From an uncultured Eubacteriales bacterium (lineage in GTDB: Bacteria > Bacillota_A > Clostridia > Oscillospirales > Oscillospiraceae), in contig CASTQR010000128.1 in the NCBI GenBank assembly GCA_949451265.1, forward strand, positions 1 through 5,204: 5,204 nt of DNA, in the 5' to 3' direction. The translations under genes and the position numbers were made by a program. Positions 1-5,135 of this stretch are shown here, in pieces; position 1 is the stretch's first letter; every line of letters begins with the position of its first letter. The notes below the pieces were generated by a model. It was not told where the DNA came from, ran no database searches, and saw only the letters and a list, made by a program, of their open reading frames with translations.

Positions 1-27
1 GTCAAGCTCCATTTCGTCCGTTTCCAT
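1..27 (-). CDS. Possible N-terminal edge of an unrecognised gene (partial)
   Basis: Reading the minus strand leftward from an ATG at 27-25 gives METDEMELD, running off the window edge. The same frame is open upstream to a TAA at 75-73 and would encode IRELRELMETDEMELD, which looks protein-like (a charged helix), but no ATG, GTG or TTG lies between that stop and the ATG at 27. A GGGAG ribosome site exists at 31-35, only 3 bases from the ATG, and another at 40-44, 12 bases away; neither spacing is ideal. The two sites are an 8-base tandem repeat (AGCTCCCG at 29-36 and 38-45). The plus frames here are also open but give implausible protein. The call is weak and no product is proposed. Confidence 0.2.
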
Positions 28-107
28 AAGCTCCCGCAGCTCCCGTATGTCAAAGGGGGCTATTGGTTCGTTTTACGAAAGACATCCACACCAACCCCAC
101 AACCCAA

Positions 108-140
108 GGGCCTGCGGAGCGATCCGCGGGCCCTTTTCTC
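108..140 (+). terminator. Rho-independent terminator with GNRA tetraloop
   Basis: An 11-bp stem (108-118 with 123-133, including one T-G wobble) closes on the loop GCGA and is followed by TTTTCTC. The T tract lies on the plus-strand side only, so it should end a transcript arriving from left of the window. It isolates the promoter at 180-207 from upstream transcription. The gene it serves is not visible. Confidence 0.8.
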
Positions 141-164
141 ATACCTGGAAAAAATTTGCGGGAG

Positions 165-218
165 CTGTAAAGAAATATGTTGCAATTTGCTTTACAGATG
201 ATATAATAGAACTGTAAG
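165..218. promoter_or_regulatory. Three CTGTAA-type half-sites around the promoter, candidate operator
   Basis: CTGTAAAG (165-172) and CTTTACAG (190-197) form a perfect 8-bp inverted repeat with a 17-base spacer. A third copy, CTGTAAG (212-218), is inverted relative to the second (TTACAG, 14 bases, CTGTAA). The second and third copies flank the -10 box, and the third covers the expected transcription start. RelB/DinJ-type antitoxins commonly bind inverted repeats in their own promoters, and the gene downstream starts with such a domain, so autoregulation is a reasonable inference. No binding is shown. Confidence 0.5.
180..207 (+). promoter_or_regulatory. Promoter of the RelB-fusion/flotillin pair, extended -10
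   Basis: A perfect TATAAT lies at 202-207 and is preceded by TG at 199-200, making an extended -10 element. TTGCAA at 180-185 matches 4 of 6 bases of the -35 consensus with 16-base spacing. Transcription would start near 214, leaving a leader of about 20 bases before the ATG at 235. The surrounding AT-rich stretch contrasts with the GC-rich coding DNA. Confidence 0.75.
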
Positions 219-226
219 AGGGGGAG
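219..226 (+). promoter_or_regulatory. Ribosome binding site that fixes the start at 235
   Basis: AGGGGGAG ends 8 bases before ATG 235. The in-frame GTG at 226 overlaps this site and would have no ribosome site of its own. The ATG also places the antitoxin-domain signature (MAQVMINFRID) at the usual distance from the N-terminus. Confidence 0.75.
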
Positions 227-234
227 TGATCCGG

Positions 235-1281
235 ATGGCGCAGGTGATGATCAATTTTCGCATTGACGAGGACACAAAACGGGAGATGGAGCTGGCCTGT
301 AAAGAGATGGGGCTGACCATGACCACCGCTTTCACTATTTTCGCGAAAAAAGTGGGGAAAGAAAAGCGCATCCCCTTTGAGATCACCGCGGAACCCCACG
401 CCCCCCAGATCCGGTGGCGGGAATATGTTTCCCAGCCAGACGCGGACACGCCGCCTTTTGCCCTCACCCGGCGGCAGGAGCGGCTGGAGGGGCTGTGCCG
501 GGAGATCCGCCGCTCCCTCACGGCGGTTCACACCGCTATTCCCGCCGCCATCACCGGCCTGCCTATGGAGCGGATTCGGCTGCTGTACGGGGACGAGCTG
601 AAGGACAAGGCGGCGTCGGTGTCCGCCGCCTGCCGGAGCCTGTTTGCGGGCGGGGGCGCGGAGCGGCTGGAACAGAAGGATCTCACCATCCTGGACGAGT
701 ACGCCGACGGCCTGTCCGCCATCGCCGGGGAGCTGCGGGACATCGAGCAGACCCTGGCGCCTGCCATGAAGGCGTGCCCCGGCGGGGACTACACCCCCTG
801 GCTGGAGCGGCTGGCGGCGGTGTCGGAGCGGTTTGACGGGCTTGCCGCCGTCATGGGGCGGTTTGCCAGCTCCACCGCCCCCAACGGCGGCGCCCAGGCG
901 GTTCGGGCCAGGGTCCAGCGGGCCGCCGCCCCGGTGGGGGCGGCCTACGTCCGGGCGGCGGCGGAGAACCTGGAGGGGCTGATCCTGCGGCACTACGATG
1001 CCCTGCCCCGGCAGACCCGGGCCAGGATCGAGGCCGACTACCTCCCAACACTGGAGCGCACCCTGGGCGGGCTGGCCCAGGCGGAGCGGGACGGTGAGGA
1101 TGGGACCGGGGAGGCCGCTCTGTGTCTGCGGGCGGTGAACGTGCTGTCCCAGGTGATTTCCGACGGCGGGCAGGCCAAGCAGGAGTGGAGCCGCCGCAGT
1201 TTGGAGGCGGAGGTGGAGGCCCTGGAGCGTTTGGCCGCCATGCGGGGGGATGTGGCCGGGGAGCTGAGGCCGGAGGGCTGA
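235..1281 (+). CDS. RelB/DinJ-type antitoxin domain fused to a long helical, XpaC-like C-terminal region
   Basis: The protein has 348 residues from ATG 235. Residues 1-52 match the RelB/DinJ antitoxin pattern: a short strand (VMINFRIDEDTK), then two helices with MGLTMTTAFTIFAKKV, ending in IPFEIT. In that family this is the ribbon-helix-helix fold that dimerises and binds DNA. Stand-alone family members have about 80-100 residues; here about 290 more follow. Residues 80-210 are helical and charged. Residues 265-340 begin with DYLPTLERTL and end with EVEALERLAAMRGD, a layout that resembles the C-terminal part of the XpaC (5-bromo-4-chloroindolyl phosphate hydrolysis) family; that likeness was judged by eye and is weak. 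There is no membrane segment and no signal peptide. No RelE/YafQ toxin gene is nearby; the next gene on the same strand, 74 bases on, is a flotillin. The antitoxin domain may serve as a promoter-binding module rather than as part of a toxin-antitoxin pair (inference). The function of the C-terminal part is unknown. Confidence 0.8.
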   Translation: MAQVMINFRIDEDTKREMELACKEMGLTMTTAFTIFAKKVGKEKRIPFEITAEPHAPQIRWREYVSQPDADTPPFALTRRQERLEGLCREIRRSLTAVHTAIPAAITGLPMERIRLLYGDELKDKAASVSAACRSLFAGGGAERLEQKDLTILDEYADGLSAIAGELRDIEQTLAPAMKACPGGDYTPWLERLAAVSERFDGLAAVMGRFASSTAPNGGAQAVRARVQRAAAPVGAAYVRAAAENLEGLILRHYDALPRQTRARIEADYLPTLERTLGGLAQAERDGEDGTGEAALCLRAVNVLSQVISDGGQAKQEWSRRSLEAEVEALERLAAMRGDVAGELRPEG

Positions 1282-1288
1282 AAACGTT

Positions 1289-1332
1289 CAAGCCGTGGTT
1301 TGGCTTGTTGAGATAGAAGAACCACCCTTTTT
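1289..1332 (+). promoter_or_regulatory. Intercistronic competing hairpins with a T tract
   Basis: CAAGCC (1289-1294) and GGCTTG (1302-1307) can form a 6-bp hairpin with a 7-base loop. The loop-side GTGGTT (1295-1300) is also complementary to AACCAC (1320-1325), which is followed by CC and TTTTT (1328-1332). The two pairings overlap in space, so they could be alternatives (a weak attenuator) or combine as a pseudoknot. No convincing separate promoter for the flotillin is visible in this gap, so this structure may set how much of the transcript reaches it. The stems are short and the role is an inference. Confidence 0.3.
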
Positions 1333-1340
1333 GAGATTTG

Positions 1341-1350
1341 AAAGGAGGAG
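1341..1350 (+). promoter_or_regulatory. Ribosome binding site that fixes the flotillin start at 1356
   Basis: AAAGGAGGAG lies 5 bases before ATG 1356. An in-frame TTG at 1338 would encode MKGGVP through the ribosome site itself, so that longer start is not credible. Confidence 0.85.
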
Positions 1351-1355
1351 TCCCC

Positions 1356-2861
1356 ATGCCAGAAAACCTTCCCACCATCATTGCCATCGTTGTGGCTGTG
1401 ATCGCCGTCCTCGCCGCCATCCTGTCCGGCTACGTCAAGGCGCCCCCCGATCAGGCCTACATCATCTCCGGCCTGAAAAGGGAGAGCAAGGTACTCATCG
1501 GCCGGGCGGGCATCCGCGTGCCTGTCTTCGAGCGGCTGGATAAGCTGTACCTGGGCCAGATGACGGTGGACATCAAAACGGAGCAGTCTGTCCCCACCAG
1601 CGACTTCATCAACGTGAACGTGGACGCCGTGGCCAAGGTGCGCATCTCCCCCACCCCCGAGGGCATCAAGCTGGCGGCTAAGAACTTCCTGAACAAGCGC
1701 CCCGATGACATCACCCGGGACTTGCAGGACTCCCTCCAGGGCAATATGCGTGAGATCATCGGCACCCTGTCCCTCAAGGAGATCAACACCGATAGGGATT
1801 CCTTCTCCGACCAGGTGATGATGAAGGCCAGCAAGGACATGGACAAGCTGGGCATTGAGATCCTCTCCTGCAATATCCAGAACGTCACCGATGAGAACGG
1901 GCTCATCAAGGACCTGGGCGCGGACAACACCAGCCTCATCAAGAAGAACGCCGCCATCGCCAAGGCCCAGGCCGACCGGGATATCGCCATCGCCCAGGCG
2001 GAGGCGGAGCGGGAGTCCAACGAGGCCCGTGTGCTGGCGGACACCCAGATCGCCCAGAAGCAGACCGAGCTGGACATACGCCGCGCCGAGCTGAAGATTC
2101 TGGCGGACGGCAAGAAGGCGGAGGCGGACGCCGCCTACGAGATCCAGAGCCAGGAACAGCGCAAGAGCATCGAGACCGCCACCGTCAACGCCGAGATCGC
2201 CAAGACCCAGCGGGAGGCGGAGCTGCGGCAGGCGGAGGTGGAGGTGCAGAAGCAGAAGCTGGAGGCCGAGATCCGGGCGAAGGCGGACGCGGAGCGCTAC
2301 CGCCAGCAGCAGGAGGCGGAGGCCGCCCTGTTCAAGCGCCAGAAGGACGCGGAGGCCGCCCGTTACGAACAGGAGCAGAAGGCCCAGGCGGAGATGAAGA
2401 TCGCGGAGGCCCAGAAGTTCGCCAAGGAGCAGGAGGCGGAGGGCATTGCCGCCGTGGGTAAGGCGGAGGCCGAGTCCATCCGGGCCAAGGCCCTGGCCGA
2501 GGCCGAGGGCATTGACAAGAAGGCGGAGGCCATGAAGAAGTACGGCGAGGCCGCCGTCATCGAGATGGTGATGCAGGCCCTGCCGGAGATCGCCAAGCAC
2601 GTGGCGGAACCCCTGTCCAAGGTGGACAAGATCACCATGTACGGCGAGGGGAACAGCGCCAAGCTGCTGGAGGACATCATCACCGGTACCACCCAGGTCA
2701 CCGAGGGGATCACCCAGGGCATGGGCATCGACGTGAAGTCGCTCATCGCCGGGATGCTGGGCGGCAGGCTGGCGGGCGGCGCGGACAAGACCATCGTGAT
2801 CCAGAACCCCGCCCCGGTGGAGCAGCCGGAGGACACCACGCCCCAGCCGGAGGGTGAGTAA
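1356..2861 (+). CDS. floT: Flotillin family protein (SPFH/band 7 domain), FloT-like
   Basis: A 501-residue protein, close to the roughly 500 residues usual for bacterial FloT. Residues 6-27 (IIAIVVAVIAVLAAILSG core) form one N-terminal membrane helix. Residues 28-185 are the SPFH/PHB domain, starting APPDQAYIISG. Residues 195-400 are an Ala/Glu/Lys/Gln-rich coiled coil with many EAE-type units. The tail (400-475) has the flotillin-like MVMQALPEIAKHVAEPL and SKVDKITMYG segments, a Gly-rich stretch, and a Pro/Glu-rich end. Flotillins oligomerise on the inner face of the cytoplasmic membrane and organise membrane microdomains and fluidity. In many Firmicutes they pair with an NfeD-type protein (YuaF). 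None is present here: the upstream partner is the RelB-fusion gene, and a terminator follows directly. The family call is firm; which substrate proteins it scaffolds cannot be read from the sequence. Confidence 0.95.
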   Translation: MPENLPTIIAIVVAVIAVLAAILSGYVKAPPDQAYIISGLKRESKVLIGRAGIRVPVFERLDKLYLGQMTVDIKTEQSVPTSDFINVNVDAVAKVRISPTPEGIKLAAKNFLNKRPDDITRDLQDSLQGNMREIIGTLSLKEINTDRDSFSDQVMMKASKDMDKLGIEILSCNIQNVTDENGLIKDLGADNTSLIKKNAAIAKAQADRDIAIAQAEAERESNEARVLADTQIAQKQTELDIRRAELKILADGKKAEADAAYEIQSQEQRKSIETATVNAEIAKTQREAELRQAEVEVQKQKLEAEIRAKADAERYRQQQEAEAALFKRQKDAEAARYEQEQKAQAEMKIAEAQKFAKEQEAEGIAAVGKAEAESIRAKALAEAEGIDKKAEAMKKYGEAAVIEMVMQALPEIAKHVAEPLSKVDKITMYGEGNSAKLLEDIITGTTQVTEGITQGMGIDVKSLIAGMLGGRLAGGADKTIVIQNPAPVEQPEDTTPQPEGE

Positions 2862-2880
2862 GCCAGACCGAAAAAGCGGA

Positions 2881-2916
2881 AAAGGACCGTCCCGCCATGC
2901 GGCGGGACGGTCCTTT
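2881..2916. terminator. Bidirectional rho-independent terminator between convergent genes
   Basis: AAAGGACCGTCCCGCC and its exact complement form a perfect 16-bp stem with loop ATGC (2897-2900). The A run on the left and the TTT on the right give a T tract in both directions. It lies 19 bases after the flotillin stop and 12 bases past the hslO stop on the other strand, so it can end both transcripts. Confidence 0.93.
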
Positions 2917-2928
2917 CATCGTATTTGT

Positions 2929-3822
2929 TCAGGGTTCGGCGGGCTGATCCAGCCCGTCCCGCAGGGCGCGGAGCTGGCCAGCGGAATAGCGGTATACCTT
3001 GTCGCAGAACTGGCAGGTGAGCTCCGCGCCGTCCTGTTCCCGGATCAGCTTGTCCAGCTCGTCCCGGCCCAGGCTGATGAGGGCCCGGGACACCCGTTCC
3101 TCGGAGCAGTAGCAGCGGTATTCGATGGGGGTGGTTTCCAGCACCTCCAGGTCGAAGCCGGCCAGCACCTCCTGCAAGAGCTCCAGTGGTTCCATGCCGC
3201 CGTCCAGCCGGGCGCTCACCGCCCCCAGGCGGGCCACGCCCCGCTCCACGGCGGACACCACCGAGTCGTCCGCGCCGGGCAGGAGCTGGATCAAGTAGCC
3301 GCCAGCGGCCTGGACTGTTTGGTCCGGCGCGATCAGCACGCCCAGGGCGCAGGCGGTGGGGATCTGCTCGCTCTCCACGAAGTAGGCGGCGATGTCCTCC
3401 GCGATCTCGCCGCCCACCAGCTGCACTGAGCCGATGTAGGGCTCCTTCATGCCCAGGTCCCGGATGACGGTGAGATCGCCGTCCCCGCCCACGGCGGCCC
3501 CCACGTCCAGCTTGCCCTTGGCCTTCCGGGGCACGTCCACGGCGGGGTTCTGCACATAGCCCCGGACGTTCCCGGCGCTGTCCGACACGGCGGTGAGGGA
3601 GCCCAGAGGCCCGCCGCCCCGCACCCGCAGGGTGACGGAGCCCTCCTCCGCCTTGAGGACGGCGCCCATCATGGAGGCGGCCATCAGCAGCCGGCCCAGG
3701 GCGGCGGCGGCCACCGGCCAGCAGTTATGGATGGCACGGGCCTGCTCCGCTGTGTCCCGGGCGGTGATGGCCATGGCTTTCACCGGCGCGTCCTTGGCGA
3801 TGACGCGAATGATCTGATCCAT
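2929..3822 (-). CDS. hslO: Hsp33, redox-regulated molecular chaperone
   Basis: A 297-residue protein of normal Hsp33 length. The C-terminal zinc site is intact: C237 and C239 (CYC) and C270 and C273 (CQFC), the CxC...CxxC pattern whose cysteines hold zinc when reduced and form disulfides under oxidation, switching on the ATP-independent holdase activity in the cytoplasm. The N-terminal half carries typical family segments: TAEQARAIHNCWPVAAAALG (23-42), GPLG (71-74), GYVQNP (88-93), TVIRDLGMKEPYIGSV (118-133) and GEIAEDIAAYFVESEQIPTA (138-157). It is the last gene of a three-gene operon, starting 4 bases after the methyltransferase stop. Its AAAGGA ribosome site lies inside the last codons of that gene, so translation is probably coupled. 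Nothing is missing or odd in the protein. Confidence 0.96.
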   Translation of the reverse strand: MDQIIRVIAKDAPVKAMAITARDTAEQARAIHNCWPVAAAALGRLLMAASMMGAVLKAEEGSVTLRVRGGGPLGSLTAVSDSAGNVRGYVQNPAVDVPRKAKGKLDVGAAVGGDGDLTVIRDLGMKEPYIGSVQLVGGEIAEDIAAYFVESEQIPTACALGVLIAPDQTVQAAGGYLIQLLPGADDSVVSAVERGVARLGAVSARLDGGMEPLELLQEVLAGFDLEVLETTPIEYRCYCSEERVSRALISLGRDELDKLIREQDGAELTCQFCDKVYRYSAGQLRALRDGLDQPAEP

Positions 3823-3826
3823 AGGG

Positions 3827-4570
3827 TTATCCGTCCTTTCTGGCGGCGAAAAATATCCGCTGCGCCCCCGGCTTGGGGGCGGTCATGGTTTTGTCCCCAT
3901 ACTGTTTGACGGAGCGGAAGCCCGCCTCCCGGAGGAAGCCGTCCAGCTCCTCCATGGTGTAGGCGTACTCCTCGTGGTACTCGCCGCCCCGCAGCCAGCT
4001 GCCGTCCTCCTGCTGGAGGAACAGATCCAGGCCGTAGGCGCATATACGGCGGCGGGGGTAGTAGTCCGCCCGCCACACGCAGTAGAGGCCGTCGTCCTCG
4101 TCCAGGCAGGTCTGGCCGTCCGCCCCCTCCAGGGCGGCGGGGGTTTTTATGTCAAAGAGGAACAGGCCGCCGGGGGAGAGGGTGTGGAAAACGCTCCGGA
4201 ACATCCGCCGCAGCTCCTTGGGGCGGGTGATATAGTTCACGCTGTCCAGACCGGAGACAACGGCATCCATTGGGCCCAGCCAGCCGAACCTGGTCATGTC
4301 CTGGCACAGGAACCGGACATTCAGGCCCCGGCACTTCTGCTCCGCCACCGTCAGCATGTCGGGGGACAGATCCAAGGCGGTGACGGCACAGCCCCGACGG
4401 GCCAGCAGCTCGGTAAGGCTCCCGGTGCCGCAGCCCAGCTCCAGCACCGTCTCCACCGGGCGCTTTAATTTGGCGAAGTGCCGCTGTGCGTAGTCTGCCC
4501 ATTTCCCATAGTCCACATCCCCGGTAAGGCGGTCGTAGCTGCCCGCCAGCACAGTGTAGGCATCCGTCAT
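3827..4570 (-). CDS. Class I SAM-dependent methyltransferase, YqeM-like
   Basis: A 247-residue protein. Motif I of the Rossmann methyltransferase fold is VLELGCGTG (42-50), which binds S-adenosylmethionine; the acidic residue ending strand 2 is D67 in ALDLSPDML (65-73); QDM (90-92) and VVSGLDSVNYI (104-114) fit the later motifs, and LSPGGLFLFDI (131-141) is the post-motif strand. The N-terminus (AYTVLAGSYDRLTGDVDYGKW) and the EYAYTMEELDGFLREAGF segment resemble B. subtilis YqeM, which has a similar length. The substrate is not known. The frame is open upstream to 4780, but that extension is yerC read out of frame. ATG 4570 overlaps the yerC stop as ATGA, a sign of translational coupling, and GGGTGA lies just upstream as a ribosome site. 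The methyltransferase family is firm; the closer YqeM likeness is moderate. Confidence 0.9.
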   Translation of the reverse strand: MTDAYTVLAGSYDRLTGDVDYGKWADYAQRHFAKLKRPVETVLELGCGTGSLTELLARRGCAVTALDLSPDMLTVAEQKCRGLNVRFLCQDMTRFGWLGPMDAVVSGLDSVNYITRPKELRRMFRSVFHTLSPGGLFLFDIKTPAALEGADGQTCLDEDDGLYCVWRADYYPRRRICAYGLDLFLQQEDGSWLRGGEYHEEYAYTMEELDGFLREAGFRSVKQYGDKTMTAPKPGAQRIFFAARKDG

Positions 4571-4851
4571 GGCTTCACCCTGGGCAGGACGGTCTTGTAG
4601 CCGTTGGCCCCGTATTGCAGCGCCCGGTTCACCCGGCTGATGGTGGCGCTGGATGCCCCGGTGCGCTGGAGTATGTCGTTGTAGATCAGGCCCTCGTCCA
4701 GAAGCTGGGCCACCTCCAGGCGCTGGGACATGGCTTTCAACTCCGCTACGGTGCACAGATCCTCGAAAAAGGCCCGGCACTCCTCCGGGGTTTTTAGGGA
4801 CAGCACCGCCTGGTACAGCAGGGCGGAGGGCCCGTAAAGCTCATTCTGCAT
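4567..4851 (-). CDS. yerC: YerC/YecD-family TrpR-related DNA-binding protein
   Basis: A 94-residue protein, normal for this family of Trp-repressor relatives. Residues 12-52 carry the helical TrpR-like core, with ELKAMSQRLEVAQLL (37-51) as the strongest signature. Residues 54-78 form the helix-turn-helix (IYNDILQRTGASSATISRV), where the second helix would contact DNA. The family is common in Firmicutes and its target genes are mostly unknown; likeness to TrpR does not imply control by tryptophan. A GGGAGG ribosome site (4859-4864) sits 7 bases before the ATG, making this start secure. As first gene of the operon with an inverted repeat over its promoter, it may control the operon itself, which is an inference. 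Confidence 0.93.
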   Translation of the reverse strand: MQNELYGPSALLYQAVLSLKTPEECRAFFEDLCTVAELKAMSQRLEVAQLLDEGLIYNDILQRTGASSATISRVNRALQYGANGYKTVLPRVKP

Positions 4852-4915
4852 ATGGCATCCTCCCGTGAATGGCTTGGGCGGCGGGGAGGGGATCCCCCAG
4901 CCAGCCGCTGAAAAT

Positions 4916-4944
4916 ATTGTATCACGGCGCTTTATGGAAGTAAA
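4916..4944 (-). promoter_or_regulatory. Promoter of the yerC operon, extended -10
   Basis: On the minus strand TTTACT (4944-4939, 4 of 6 bases) and TACAAT (4921-4916, 5 of 6) are separated by 17 bases, and TG stands one base before the -10. Transcription would start near 4909, giving a GC-rich leader of about 57 bases. In that leader GCGGC (4908-4904) could pair with GCCGC (4882-4878) around the palindrome GGGGATCCCC (4888-4897), stopping short of the ribosome site. Confidence 0.75.
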
Positions 4945-4945
4945 G
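4930..4945. promoter_or_regulatory. Inverted repeat over the -35 of the yerC promoter
   Basis: CTTTA (4930-4934) and TAAAG (4941-4945) form an inverted repeat with a 6-base spacer, and its right half overlaps the -35. The position suits a repressor site. YerC itself is a candidate binder because it is the first gene, but five bases per half leaves room for chance. Confidence 0.3.
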
Positions 4946-4955
4946 AGGGAAACGG

Positions 4956-4990
4956 AAAAAGGGGCCCGCCGCGGGTGGGCGGCGGGCTCC
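4956..4990 (-). terminator. Rho-independent terminator of the small-peptide unit
   Basis: A perfect 9-bp GC stem (4987-4979 with 4972-4964) extends by two more pairs after one mismatch, with a 6-base loop. On the minus strand it is followed by TTTTT (4960-4956). It begins 13 bases after the stop codon of the 13-codon frame and ends just before the yerC promoter, so it separates the two units. Confidence 0.9.
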
Positions 4991-5003
4991 GTCAGGGTGG
5001 GCT

Positions 5004-5045
5004 TTACACGTTAAACCGGAACAGCCTAAACCCAAGTTTTACCAT
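5004..5045 (-). CDS. Putative 13-residue peptide gene in its own transcription unit
   Basis: The frame encodes MVKLGFRLFRFNV and a TAA stop. A full AGGAGG ribosome site (5059-5054) lies 8 bases before this ATG, the best spacing; an in-frame ATG at 5051 would add two residues (MN) but is only 2 bases from the ribosome site. The product would be cationic (one Lys, two Arg, no acidic residue) with three Phe and alternating hydrophobic residues, so amphipathic. It has its own promoter (5103-5131) and terminator (4956-4990), giving a transcript of about 140 bases. I do not recognise it. It could be a secreted or signalling peptide precursor, a small membrane-active peptide, a regulatory leader, or a chance frame inside a small RNA. 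No export, maturation or immunity gene is visible. Confidence 0.5.
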   Translation of the reverse strand: MVKLGFRLFRFNV

Positions 5046-5102
5046 GTTCATAGCCTCCTGCTAAATCCCATTATGTTTGAGTAGCTGGTTTTTCCTGTTC
5101 AT

Positions 5103-5131
5103 TGTATACCATAAATTCTGTCATGCGTCAA
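5103..5131 (-). promoter_or_regulatory. Strong promoter of the small-peptide unit
   Basis: On the minus strand TTGACG (5131-5126, 5 of 6 bases) is followed after exactly 17 bases by TATACA (5108-5103), preceded by TGG as an extended -10; the overlapping TACAAT, 2 bases on, is an alternative -10. Transcription would start near 5096, about 50 bases before the ATG at 5045. It has the best -35 and spacing of the three promoters seen here. Confidence 0.8.
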
Positions 5132-5135
5132 GCCG

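Noticed and set aside
67..79. Inverted repeat TTCGT-TTT-ACGAA as an SOS (LexA) box
   Set aside because: The Firmicutes LexA site has the form GAAC-N4-GTTC; here the halves are in the opposite orientation and only 5 bases long.
226..234. GTG start at 226 for the RelB-fusion gene
   Set aside because: It overlaps the ribosome site and has no upstream one of its own; ATG 235 has correct spacing.
1..234. A tRNA near the left edge (GGTTCG followed by CCACACCA)
   Set aside because: No 5-bp T stem closes around GGTTCG, and no matching acceptor or anticodon stem can be found.
139..993. A 284-codon minus-strand frame opposite the RelB-fusion gene
   Set aside because: Pro/Gly/Arg-rich shadow of a GC-rich gene, with no recognisable domain, and it runs through the promoter region.
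1338..1355. TTG start at 1338 for the flotillin
   Set aside because: The added residues are encoded by the ribosome binding site itself.
1038..2600. A 520-codon open frame on the minus strand opposite the RelB-fusion gene and the flotillin
   Set aside because: It mirrors the Ala/Glu coiled-coil codons of the flotillin as Leu/Gly/Arg-rich low-complexity protein, has no family features, and crosses the end of one gene and most of another. It is an effect of high GC content.
4571..4780. N-terminal extension of the methyltransferase by 70 residues
   Set aside because: It is yerC read in another frame, Pro/Gly/His-rich, and the methyltransferase family starts at the AYTVLAGSYDRL segment.
3593..4868. 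Several plus-strand frames of 60-164 codons opposite hslO, the methyltransferase and yerC
   Set aside because: They are antisense shadows of confidently assigned genes, with no ribosome sites or family features.
4956..5051. Peptide frame and terminator acting as a leader-peptide attenuator for the yerC operon
   Set aside because: I found no alternative stem that would disrupt the terminator, and the yerC operon has its own promoter just downstream. It remains possible but is not supported.
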